A stretch of 64,000 nucleotides of DNA from Streptomyces tsukubensis (lineage in GTDB: Bacteria > Actinomycetota > Actinomycetes > Streptomycetales > Streptomycetaceae): the NCBI RefSeq assembly GCF_003932715.1, contig NZ_CP020700.1:5168501-5232500 (forward strand). The letters run 5' to 3'. A model generated the notes under the pieces. That model saw only the letters and a program-made list of their open reading frames with translations. It did no database searches and had not been told where the DNA came from. Positions 8,848 to 16,591 of the stretch are shown here, piece by piece. How positions within the stretch are numbered: the first letter of the stretch is position 1; each line of letters begins with the position of its first letter. Both the position numbers and the translations under genes were made by a program.

Positions 8848-9170
8848 ACGACAGCAAACGGGGGCTCACGGGACGAAGTCACTGTCGGCATGCCTGCGCG
8901 GAGTAGCGCAGGAACGGTTTTTCGAGGCGTGGGGGTGTGAGCCGGAGCCCGGGGGCCGTCCTTCCGCGCCCCGGCGCCGGAAGAGCGCGTATTCGGCTGT
9001 ACGGAGAGGGCGCATGCGCCCCGATCGCGGGCGCTGGGCGCACGCCGGTGCGGCGCGAATGGCGCGGTGGGGTGCACCTGGGCCGACACGAACCCGGTGA
9101 GGCCCCCGAATGGCCGCCTCCCGGACCCCAAAGCCGTGATCATACGGAAAACGGCCTGGATGAGGGGATC
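8848..9170. other. Intergenic region without a supported gene
   Basis: 323 bases between a minus-strand small gene and a plus-strand lipoprotein, so it should hold both promoters. No convincing reading frame, repeat or hairpin was seen. Confidence 0.5.
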
Positions 9171-9749
9171 ATGATGCGACGCAAAGCCCTGTCGATCCTG
9201 CTGTCGGTTTCTGTGCTCGGCAGTGGTCTGACCGCCTGCCAGGGTGGGTCCGCCGAGAACGCGGACGCCAAGCCGGTCCACCCGGCCGCGATCGCCCGGC
9301 CCGCCGGGGACGCCCGGGGCACCGCGCTTCTGGGCGATGCCGTCGACCTCGGCGGACGGGCCTCCGGCGAGCATCTGCGGATGTCCGCCACGGCGTACGT
9401 CGACCCCGCCGTACCGGTCCGGAAGACGGGCGTGCCGGTCTCCCGTCCGGCGGAGGGAATGCGCCGGGTCGGGATCCGGGTCGCCCTGCTCAATGTCGGC
9501 GGCAGCTCCTACGATGCGAGCGGTACGCAGACCTGGGTCACCGACACGGCCGGAAAACGCCATCCGGCGGTATCCGGCGGGGAAATCACTACCGGGCTTC
9601 CGGTGAAATGGAACATTCTTGCGGCGGGTGAATCGGTCGACGGCTGGCTGCTGTTCGATGTGCCGGAGTCCGCCGCTCTCACCCAATTCCACGGTGACCT
9701 CGGAAAATCGGTCGTCGAGTGGCGGCTTCAGGCTCCGCCGAGCAGGTGA
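9171..9749 (+). CDS. Secreted lipoprotein, DUF4352/telokin-like
   Basis: 192 aa from ATG-ATG preceded by GAGGGG. The N-terminus is a lipoprotein signal with lipobox LTAC, Cys at about residue 24, so the mature protein should be anchored on the outer face of the membrane. The rest (MRRVGIRVALLNVGGSSYDA, WVTDTAGKRH, GWLLFDVPESAALTQ) reads like the immunoglobulin-like DUF4352 fold found in many actinobacterial lipoproteins of unknown function. It stands alone upstream of another small gene. Confidence 0.75.
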   Translation: MMRRKALSILLSVSVLGSGLTACQGGSAENADAKPVHPAAIARPAGDARGTALLGDAVDLGGRASGEHLRMSATAYVDPAVPVRKTGVPVSRPAEGMRRVGIRVALLNVGGSSYDASGTQTWVTDTAGKRHPAVSGGEITTGLPVKWNILAAGESVDGWLLFDVPESAALTQFHGDLGKSVVEWRLQAPPSR

Positions 9750-9794
9750 ACGCCGAGGGTGGCGGGGGGTTCCGGGGCACTAGGGTGCCGAACC

Positions 9795-10304
9795 ATGACG
9801 ACAGCCAACACCGCTACATCCGCCAAGAATTCCATCGACCGCAGTCATTTGGGCACGCTTTCCGTACTCGCCTGGACCGGTGATCCCGAGGCCGGGCACG
9901 ATATGCCCTATCTCCTCGTCTATTCCCTCGGTGACGGCGCGGGCAGCGCCGAGGAGGGCGAGGCCGCCCTGCTCGGAATGATCGCGGATTGCGGAGCGAA
10001 GGCGGGCGATATGTCCGATGCCACCTCCACTTCGGTGAATTCCCCGGTCCGGCTGCTGGTGGAGGCCGGACAGGCCGTCCTCAACATGCCGCACCTCAGC
10101 GCCCAGTGCCCGGCGCCGCCGGAGTGGCTGGCGGCGGCCGACGGCCGGGGCCACGCCCATGTCATCATCGCCAGCCGCCCCTGGCCCGAGGCCAAGCCGG
10201 GCGAGCAGATCACCGAGGAGAGCCTCCAGACCTACCTCGGTGACGAGCAGACCCTGCTGTCGTCCGCGCACATCCTGGTCCGCGTCTCCCAGCTCCGTTC
10301 GTAA
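9795..10304 (+). CDS. Conserved hypothetical protein (possibly DUF5949)
   Basis: 169 aa, start at ATG 9795. No signal peptide or membrane segment. It resembles a small Streptomyces family, probably DUF5949, from segments such as LGTLSVLAWTGDPE and YLLVYSLGDG, with a C-terminal VSQLRS; the function is unknown. It follows the lipoprotein by 45 bases and shares a terminator hairpin with the convergent P450 gene. Confidence 0.7.
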   Translation: MTTANTATSAKNSIDRSHLGTLSVLAWTGDPEAGHDMPYLLVYSLGDGAGSAEEGEAALLGMIADCGAKAGDMSDATSTSVNSPVRLLVEAGQAVLNMPHLSAQCPAPPEWLAAADGRGHAHVIIASRPWPEAKPGEQITEESLQTYLGDEQTLLSSAHILVRVSQLRS

Positions 10305-10319
10305 CTGCCCCGGCCGGCG

Positions 10320-10352
10320 GTTCGCCTTCACCGCCGGGCGGTGAAGGCGAAC
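10320..10352. terminator. Hairpin at convergent gene ends
   Basis: GTTCGCCTTCACCGCC (10320-10335) is followed at once by its reverse complement (10337-10352), giving a 14-15 bp stem that overlaps the P450 stop codon. Confidence 0.65.
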
Positions 10353-11599
10353 GGCAGCGCCCGTACCCGGTTGTCGAAACTGGAGCCGACCAGTTCCGCC
10401 GGGCCCGTGGCCCGCAGCCCCTCCGTCCGGGTCAGCAGTTCACCGAAGACCGCTTTCATCTCCTGGCGCGCCAGATGCGCGCCCAGACAGTAGTGCGGTC
10501 CACCGCCCCCGTACCCCAGATGCGGGTTGGGCGACCGGGTGATGTCGAAGACGTCGGGCGATGCGAACACCGCCTCGTCGCGGTTGGCCGACGCGTAGAA
10601 CAGCACCACCTTGTCGCCCGGGCGGAGATCGCGTCCGCCGACCGAGCACTCCGCCGCCACCGTCCGCCGGAACTGGATGATCGGCGTCGAGTGCCGGACG
10701 ATCTCCTCCGCCGCGCCGTCCCCGTACCGCTCGACGTCCGAGGCCAGCAGCTCCCGCTGCTCGGGATGGCCGCCGAGGAGGACCAGACCGTGAGCCAGGG
10801 CGTTGCGCGTCGTCTCCACCCCGGCGACCAGTAGCAGCGAGAAGAAGGCCCCCAGCTCCCGCGCGTTCAGCGCCCGGCCGTCGACGTCCGCCGTGACCAG
10901 CGCCGAGATCAGATCACCTGCGGGCTCCCTGCGGCGCTCCCGGGCCAGTTGCCCCATCACGCGCTGGAGATGCGCCAGGCCGCGCAGCCCCCGCCCCGGC
11001 ATCCGCAGCCTCCGCCGTCCCACGCCCACGTTCTGCGACGCCTCGTCGATCCGGCGGGCGATCTCCCGCCGGTGGGCCTCCGGGATGCCCATCAGATCGC
11101 AGATGATCTCGAACGGCATCCGGGACGCCACCGCCGCCACGAAGTCCGCCGGCCGGTCCCGGAGCATCTCGTCCACGATCCGCGCGGCCACCGCACGGAT
11201 GTTCTCCTCGGCCGCCGCGAGCAGCCGCGGAGTGAAGGCGCGGGCGACGATCCGCCGCAGATCGGCGTGGTCCGGATCGTCCATGTTCACCATGGAGTTG
11301 CCGAACAGCGCCTTCACCCACGCCGCCGGTTCGGGGGTGGTGACCCCGGGGGCGCTGGTGAACGTACGGGGCGTCCGGCTGGCGTGCTGGACATCGGCGT
11401 GGCGCACCAGGGCGTAGAAACCGCCGGGCCCTTCGGGGGCGCCGAAGCGGACCGGCGTTTCCAGGGCCCGCAGCCCGGCGAAGGCCGCCAGCCGGTCGGG
11501 GCGGGGCAGCCGCCAGAACGCCGGATCGGCGAGATCGAAGGGGCCGCGGTCGCCGTCGGGACCGGATGCGCGGATACGGGCGGGGGCCGGGGTGTTCAT
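10328..11599 (-). CDS. Cytochrome P450
   Basis: 423 aa; the chosen ATG at 11599 is preceded by GAGGAG, whereas a longer frame upstream lacks a P450-like N-terminus. Hallmarks: VNMDDPDHADLRR in the C-helix region, I-helix LLVAGVETTRNA (AGxxT), K-helix EEIVRH (ExxR) and the heme loop GGGPHYCLGAHLAR with the thiolate Cys. The sequence resembles the CYP124/125/142 sterol- and lipid-hydroxylating group more than antibiotic P450s, but substrate is unknown. No ferredoxin gene is adjacent, so it must borrow redox partners. Confidence 0.88.
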   Translation of the reverse strand: MNTPAPARIRASGPDGDRGPFDLADPAFWRLPRPDRLAAFAGLRALETPVRFGAPEGPGGFYALVRHADVQHASRTPRTFTSAPGVTTPEPAAWVKALFGNSMVNMDDPDHADLRRIVARAFTPRLLAAAEENIRAVAARIVDEMLRDRPADFVAAVASRMPFEIICDLMGIPEAHRREIARRIDEASQNVGVGRRRLRMPGRGLRGLAHLQRVMGQLARERRREPAGDLISALVTADVDGRALNARELGAFFSLLLVAGVETTRNALAHGLVLLGGHPEQRELLASDVERYGDGAAEEIVRHSTPIIQFRRTVAAECSVGGRDLRPGDKVVLFYASANRDEAVFASPDVFDITRSPNPHLGYGGGGPHYCLGAHLARQEMKAVFGELLTRTEGLRATGPAELVGSSFDNRVRALPFAFTARR

Positions 11600-11847
11600 G
11601 GCCTGTGCTCTCCTCGGGGTCGGACCGGCCGGGCGCACTCCCGCTCCCGGACCGCCCCCATATTCCCGCCCATCTCCCGCTATCAGCGGCTTCGTTCCCC
11701 GTGGCAGGGCCCTGCGGCTGCTGCATTCGGGGGAACTTTGCCCCGGCCCGGTCGCCGTGATCGTTCTCCGGGCGCGGTTGTCGCCATCGGGCGCGACGTG
11801 AAGACGAGAAGACGTGAAGACGAGAAGGAAGAGGAGCACAACCACCC

Positions 11848-12348
11848 ATGAAGTCGACCACCAGGTGTTCAGTCGCGGCGGTGCTGGCGTGCATGGCCTC
11901 GGCTGTGGGGGCGGGCTCCGCCGCCGCCGTGTCCGTTCCGGTCACCCTTCCGCTGGAGAGCCTGGAAACGGTCCTCCCGGTCCCGGCGCCCGAGCTGAGC
12001 ACCGGGGTGCCCGTGCCGGTGCCGGGCGCCCCGCAGGCCCCCGAACATGTCGCCGGGCGGATGCTGCCGTACGGAACGCTGCCGCAGATCCCGCTCAGCA
12101 GCGAACTGCCCGTGACGGAGCTGGGAGTGCCCGTGACGGAGCCGCTCGGCGAGAGCACCCTGGGCGTCGCCCGGGCCACCTCCGAAGCGGCGGAGCTGTC
12201 ACTGGCCACCCCCGGCGCGTCCCTGGGCGCCCCGCTGTCGGCGCCCCGGCCCGAGCTGTACGGGCAGCCCGAGCCGGTCCTGCCGGAGCTGGCCCTGCTC
12301 ACGCCGGAGTTCCGGGGAGCGCCCGCGGCGGGCGTGCTGTTCCACTGA
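11848..12348 (+). CDS. Secreted Pro/Val-rich protein of unknown function
   Basis: 166 aa, ATG preceded by AGAGGAG. A clear signal peptide (KSTTRCSVAAVLACMASAVG, ending near AAAVS) is followed by a mature region dominated by Val, Pro, Leu and Glu with loosely repeated VTELGVPVTEPLG-type segments and no cysteine. I do not recognise the family; similar low-complexity secreted proteins are common in Streptomyces. It lies just upstream of melC1 in the same direction but 127 bases away. Confidence 0.68.
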   Translation: MKSTTRCSVAAVLACMASAVGAGSAAAVSVPVTLPLESLETVLPVPAPELSTGVPVPVPGAPQAPEHVAGRMLPYGTLPQIPLSSELPVTELGVPVTEPLGESTLGVARATSEAAELSLATPGASLGAPLSAPRPELYGQPEPVLPELALLTPEFRGAPAAGVLFH

Positions 12349-12475
12349 CGACCCACCGGTCGTACTGGTCGTACCGGCCGGGCGGGGTGGTCCACCCGGA
12401 AGGGGAACCCTTTCGCCGTCGTCTCGTTGACAGGGTCCGTCCCCCTGTTCCCCGCAGACCGTGAAGGGCCGCCCC

Positions 12476-12946
12476 ATGCGTATCCCCGACCGCCTCGGCA
12501 CCACCGCCACCACCAGCCCCGGCCGTTCCGGTACGGGCCTGCCGCGCCGGCTGGCGCTCCGCGCGCTGTTCACGGCGGCGGTGGTCGGCGGGACCGCCGG
12601 GGCGCTGGCGCCGCTGGTCGGCGCCCTGCGTCCCGGCCGCTCCGGGGCCGGGCCCGCCGCGCTGGAGCGGTTCTCGGAGACGTACCGCGGCCGGCGTATC
12701 GAGGGCACGGCGACGGTGCTGGTCCCGGCCCACGGCGCCCCGGCGCACGGCCCGGCGGGGCATGCGGGCGCGCCGCCGACGGTGGAGGTACGGATCGACG
12801 GCAGACCGCTGCACATCATGCGGCGCGCCGACGGCAGCTTTATGAGCCTGGTCAACCACTACGAGTCCTTCCCGACGCTGCGGGAGGTGGCCCGCGCCGC
12901 CGTCGACGAGCTGGGCGCGGCGCAGCTGGCGGTGCACCGTGGCTGA
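12476..12946 (+). CDS. melC1: MelC1, tyrosinase copper-transfer cofactor
   Basis: 156 aa with an ATG at 12476 preceded by GAAGG (a GTG at 12461 is an alternative). An Arg-containing export signal (PRRLALRALFTAAVVGG) precedes the MelC1 domain: ALERFSETYRGRRIEG, a short His-containing Ala/Gly/Pro stretch, VEVRIDGRPLHIMRRADG and the final NHYESFPTLREVARAAVDEL, all typical of the cofactor. MelC1 loads copper into apo-tyrosinase and carries it through the Tat pathway. Its stop lies inside the start of melC2 (8-base overlap), so the pair is coupled. Confidence 0.93.
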   Translation: MRIPDRLGTTATTSPGRSGTGLPRRLALRALFTAAVVGGTAGALAPLVGALRPGRSGAGPAALERFSETYRGRRIEGTATVLVPAHGAPAHGPAGHAGAPPTVEVRIDGRPLHIMRRADGSFMSLVNHYESFPTLREVARAAVDELGAAQLAVHRG

Positions 12947-13862
12947 GTCCCCTGTGGCTGAGTCCTCTGTGGCCGCGGCGCCTGCGGCCGCGGCGCCCCG
13001 GGTGCCCGTCCGCAAGAACCAGCGCGATCTGACGGCGGCGGAGAAGAAGCGCTTCGTGGACGCGGTGCTGGAGCTGAAGCGCCGCGGCGCGTACGACGAG
13101 TTCGTCCGGATGCACGGCGAGTTCTATGTCACCGACGGCGAGCTGCGGCCCCGGGCCGCGCATATGACCCCGTCGTTCTTCCCGTGGCACCGGCGCTATC
13201 TGCTGGAGTTCGAGCGGGCGCTCCAGCGGATCGACGAGCGGGTCACCGTCCCGTACTGGGACTGGACGCTGGACACCTCGGCCACGTCGTCCCTCTGGGC
13301 GGACGACTTCCTCGGCGGCACCGGCCGGACGGGCGACCGCCAGGTCACCACCGGGCCCTTCGCCTACGGGAACGGCAACTGGACGGTCAACTCGCGTGTG
13401 GTGGACGGCCGCTATCTCACCCGCGATCTGGGCCGTCCTTCCGATCCGCTGACCCTGCCGACGAAGGAGGACGTCGAGCGGGCCCTCGCAGATCCGGAGT
13501 ACGACGCTCCGCCCTGGGACTCCACGGCGCGCAGCGGCTTCCGCAATGCTCTGGAGGGCTGGGCCGCGGGCAGTCCGGAGCGCTGGCGCACGCACAACCG
13601 GGTGCACCGCTGGGTGGGTGGGCTGATGCTGGGCGCCACCTCGCCCAACGACCCCGTGTTCTGGCTGCACCACTCCTTCGTCGACCTGCTGTGGGAGCGG
13701 TGGCGGCGGACGCATCCGCGGTCGGGCTACCTCCCGGCGGCGAAGCTGCCCCGGGGCGACCGGCAGCACAACCGGGTCTTCGCACTGGACGAGCCGCTGC
13801 CGCCGTGGGACGTGACGCCCGCGGAGCTGATGGACCACACGCGCTGGTACCGCTACGGCTGA
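12939..13862 (+). CDS. melC2: MelC2 tyrosinase
   Basis: 307 aa binuclear-copper monooxygenase that oxidises tyrosine/DOPA to melanin. CuA ligands are H59, H75 and H84 (RMHGEF, AAHMTPSFFPWHRR); CuB ligands are H219 and H223 (THNRVHRWVGG) and H245 (FWLHHSF). All six are present. The family usually begins near the VRKNQ motif at residue 24; here three in-frame GTG codons precede it, within a tandem 15-base repeat (12939 and 12954), adding about 23 Ala/Val/Pro residues if the first is used. The true start may be any of these. Confidence 0.95.
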   Translation: MAESPVAESSVAAAPAAAAPRVPVRKNQRDLTAAEKKRFVDAVLELKRRGAYDEFVRMHGEFYVTDGELRPRAAHMTPSFFPWHRRYLLEFERALQRIDERVTVPYWDWTLDTSATSSLWADDFLGGTGRTGDRQVTTGPFAYGNGNWTVNSRVVDGRYLTRDLGRPSDPLTLPTKEDVERALADPEYDAPPWDSTARSGFRNALEGWAAGSPERWRTHNRVHRWVGGLMLGATSPNDPVFWLHHSFVDLLWERWRRTHPRSGYLPAAKLPRGDRQHNRVFALDEPLPPWDVTPAELMDHTRWYRYG

Positions 13863-13897
13863 GCGGCGCCCGGCCGGTACACAGGCCGGTGCACAGG

Positions 13898-13944
13898 CCG
13901 AGGGCCCCGGTCCGCCGACGGAGGTCGGGGAGCGGGGCCCTCGG
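13898..13944. terminator. 12-bp hairpin between convergent melC2 and chaplin genes
   Basis: CCGAGGGCCCCG (13898-13909) pairs with CGGGGCCCTCGG (13933-13944) over a 23-nt loop. Confidence 0.6.
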
Positions 13945-13961
13945 GCTCGGGGATCCGGGGA

Positions 13962-14216
13962 TCAGTAAGCGCCGCCGCCGGCGTTGACGCACTGGTTGCC
14001 GAACGCCGGGTTCAGCAGGCCGATCACGTCGATCGTGTTGCCGCACACGTTCACGGGGATGTTGATCGGAACCTGGACGACGTTGCCGGAGATGACACCG
14101 GGGGAGTTGGCGGCGGCACCGTGGGCTCCGGCGTCAGCGGCAGCCATTCCCGCGCCACCGGCCAGCAGGGCGCCGGACCCGGCGATGACGGCGGCGGCCT
14201 TCGCGATACGCGACAT
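13962..14216 (-). CDS. Short chaplin (surface amyloid protein)
   Basis: 84 aa from the ATG preceded by AAGGAG. A signal peptide (SRIAKAAAVIAGSGALLAGG) is followed by a single chaplin domain of about 40 residues (PGVISGNVVQVPINIPVNVC, then NPAFGNQC) with the two conserved cysteines that form the disulfide. No second domain and no LPxTG sorting signal, so it belongs to the short chaplins (ChpD-H type) that self-assemble on aerial hyphae and spores. It is divergently placed to a small secreted-protein gene. The Cys pair and the Gly-Asn repeats make this assignment firm. Confidence 0.95.
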   Translation of the reverse strand: MSRIAKAAAVIAGSGALLAGGAGMAAADAGAHGAAANSPGVISGNVVQVPINIPVNVCGNTIDVIGLLNPAFGNQCVNAGGGAY

Positions 14217-14380
14217 CAGTAGTTCTCCTTGCACAGTCTGAGCATCGGCCGCAGAACTTGCGGCCGTCACGTTGACAACGCGGTACCCCGTAGGTGGTAA
14301 CGGATCTTCGGCGAACTGATCGTCTGTGCGAGTGGCGTCCGGGCCGTGACCCCCGCGGGGGTCCGGCCGTTGCGCCGGGC

Positions 14381-14632
14381 ATGAGCAACCTTGGTCATCA
14401 CCGCAACAGCAACCGCAAGCCGTCCCGGGCGCTCGCCGTCGCCGGGTTCGCCCTGGCCGCCGTGGCGGCGGCGGGCGCCGCGACGGCGGCCCATGCCGCG
14501 CCCGGGGAGGCGACCGCCACGTCCGGCGGCGAGGTCGACCGCAATCTGCTGAAGCCCCCGCCCGGCGGCATGCTCGCCCCGGTCGCGGACGCGGCGTCCA
14601 CCCTCTTCCAGGGCCGCCTCCCGGGCGCGTAG
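14381..14632 (+). CDS. Putative small secreted protein
   Basis: 83 aa from ATG 14381 (no strong ribosome-binding site). Basic N-terminus, hydrophobic core ALAVAGFALAAVAAAGAATA with a signal-peptidase-like AHA-AP site, and a mature peptide of about 35 residues (GGEVDRNLLKPPPGGMLAPV...). I do not recognise it. It is divergent from the chaplin gene, sharing a 164-base promoter region, which suggests a possible role at the cell surface. It could be a chance frame. Confidence 0.45.
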   Translation: MSNLGHHRNSNRKPSRALAVAGFALAAVAAAGAATAAHAAPGEATATSGGEVDRNLLKPPPGGMLAPVADAASTLFQGRLPGA

Positions 14633-14684
14633 CCCTTCGAGGGGGGAGGGGATTCCAGGCGGGTCGCGCCCCGGGGGGTCTTTA

Positions 14685-14725
14685 GGGGCGCTGGGGGTCC
14701 CCCCATGCCCCTCGGGCATAGGGGG
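14685..14725. repeat. Palindromic repeat element plus hairpin
   Basis: A 25-base element (14685-14709) with a GGGGGTCCCCC palindromic core matches 23 of 25 bases of a second copy, in opposite orientation, at 50047-50071. It runs into a hairpin, CCCC-ATGCCC-ctc-GGGCAT-a-GGGG (14701-14724), that can terminate transcription. It occupies part of the 326-base gap (14633-14958) between a plus-strand and a minus-strand gene; the rest of that gap shows nothing else. Confidence 0.6.
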
Positions 14726-14958
14726 CGGAACTGCACGAGCAACCGTCCGCGACGGGTCGTCGGCGACGTGCCCTCACCGCGCCGGGTGCGCCCCGAACCC
14801 CTGGCACCCGCCGGGCACCGCGCCGGGCGCGCCCCGAGCCCTGGCACCTGCCAGCACGGCGACGGGCGCACCCCGGCCTCATGCCCCCCGGAGGGAATCC
14901 GTGCCGGAGCTCCGACGGCGGTGGGGCCCCGGCACGGACGTTTCGGCGGCTCGGGGGC

Positions 14959-16575
14959 TCAAGCCACCGGCCGGCGTCGGACCGAGCGGCCCGCGAGGAC
15001 GTCCGTACGGACACCGTCCTCGATGACGAAGCGGCCGTCGATCAGTACATACGGAATGCCCGTCGGCAGAGTCCGCGGCGCTTCGAACGTGGAGCCCGCC
15101 GCCACCGTCGCCGGATCGAAGAGCACCAGGTCCGCGCGGTAGCCCTCGCGGACCAGACCGCGGTCCGGCAGCCGCAGCCGGGCCGCCGGGCGGGACGTCA
15201 GATGCGCGACCGTCTCCTCCAGCGACAGGACGCCGAGATCGCGCGCGTACCGTCCGAGGTAGTGCGGGAAGGTGCCGTACGCCCGCGGATGCGGCTTCGC
15301 GCCCTGGAGTATGCCGTCGCTGCCGCCGGTGTGGACCCGGTGGCGCATGATCGTGCGGACGTTCTCCTCGTGGCCCACGTGCTGGAGGATCGTCGAGCCG
15401 AGCCGGTCCGCGATCATCAGTCCGCGGGCGGTGACCCACGGCGCCTCGCCGCGTTCCTTCGCCGACTCCTCGATGGTCTTGCCGACGTATCCGCCGAGCG
15501 CCGGGTCGGAGACGCCGGAGATCTCGATGGTCTCCCACTCCATCGGCACCCCGTGGCAGCCGTCGGAGCCGATCTCCTCCAGATGGTGCCGGATCCGCTC
15601 CGCGGTCGCGTCGTCCCGCAGCCGGTCCAGCAGCGCGTCGGGGCCGCCTTCGCTCGCCCAGCTCGGCAGGGTGGCGACCAGGGTGGTGGAGCCGGGGGTG
15701 TAGGGGTACGTGTCGAGGCTGATGTCGGCGCCCGCGTCCAGCGCCTCGTCGAGGAGGGCCAGCAGTTCGCCCGCCTTCCCCTTGTTGACGCCGAAGTTCA
15801 TGGTGGCGTGGGCCAGGTGCAGGGCGCAGCCCGCGTCCCGGCTGAGCCGGACCATCTCCTCGTACGCCTGGAGGGCACCGGCCCCGTAGGAGCGGTGGTG
15901 CGGGCAGTAGTAGCCGCCGTAGGAGGCGACGACCCGGCACAGTTCGGTCAGTTCGGCCTCGGGCGCGTACATCCCGGGGGTGTAGGTGAGCCCGGAGGAC
16001 ATGCCGACGGCGCCCTGTTCCAGGCCTTCGGCGACGAGCTGCTTCATCCGGGTCAGCTCGGCGTCGGTGGCCGGGCGGTCCTCCCAGCCGACCGCGTACA
16101 TCCGGACCGTGCCCTGGGGGACGAGGTAGGCGGCGTTGACCGCGATGCCCCGGTCGAGCCGGTCGAGGTACTCGCCGACCGTACGCCAGTCGAAGTCGAC
16201 GGAGTCGTCGCCGGGGCCGCCGCCGTTCCAGCCGTTGATGGAGCGGCGGACGCCTTCGAGGGTGCGGTCGTCGACGGGGGCGTACGAGAGCCCGTCCTGG
16301 CCCAGCACTTCGAGAGTGACGCCCTGGGCGGCCTTCGCCTCGTGGGCGGGGTCGCGCAGCAGTGCCAGATCGCTGTGGGCGTGCATGTCGATGAAGCCGG
16401 GGGCGAGTGCAAGACCGGCGGCGTCGAGGACGCGGGTGCCGGGGCCGGTGGCCGGGGCCGGGTCGCCCTCGCGGCGGATCGCGGCGATCCGGCCTTCGCG
16501 TATGAGGACGTCGGCGCGGTAGGAGGCGCCGCCGCTGCCGTCGACGACACGGGTGTCGCGGATGAGGAGGTCCAT
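14959..16575 (-). CDS. N-acyl-D-amino acid deacylase (amidohydrolase)
   Basis: 538 aa, the normal length. N-terminal beta-sandwich strand (DLLIRDTRVVDGSG), then the metal-binding HxH in GFIDMHAHSD (H65, H67) and a C-terminal composite domain ending GYRADLVLFDP and IDGRFVIEDG. The enzyme hydrolyses N-acyl-D-amino acids to free D-amino acids. At the place where classical D-aminoacylases carry the zinc Cys in a GNCG motif, this protein has GQDG (D94). It is followed 16 bases upstream in the transcript by the D-amino-acid deaminase, so the two act in sequence. Dihydro-orotase-like alternatives are less likely. Confidence 0.85.
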   Translation of the reverse strand: MDLLIRDTRVVDGSGGASYRADVLIREGRIAAIRREGDPAPATGPGTRVLDAAGLALAPGFIDMHAHSDLALLRDPAHEAKAAQGVTLEVLGQDGLSYAPVDDRTLEGVRRSINGWNGGGPGDDSVDFDWRTVGEYLDRLDRGIAVNAAYLVPQGTVRMYAVGWEDRPATDAELTRMKQLVAEGLEQGAVGMSSGLTYTPGMYAPEAELTELCRVVASYGGYYCPHHRSYGAGALQAYEEMVRLSRDAGCALHLAHATMNFGVNKGKAGELLALLDEALDAGADISLDTYPYTPGSTTLVATLPSWASEGGPDALLDRLRDDATAERIRHHLEEIGSDGCHGVPMEWETIEISGVSDPALGGYVGKTIEESAKERGEAPWVTARGLMIADRLGSTILQHVGHEENVRTIMRHRVHTGGSDGILQGAKPHPRAYGTFPHYLGRYARDLGVLSLEETVAHLTSRPAARLRLPDRGLVREGYRADLVLFDPATVAAGSTFEAPRTLPTGIPYVLIDGRFVIEDGVRTDVLAGRSVRRRPVA

Positions 16576-16591
16576 CGCTGTTCCGCCTGTC

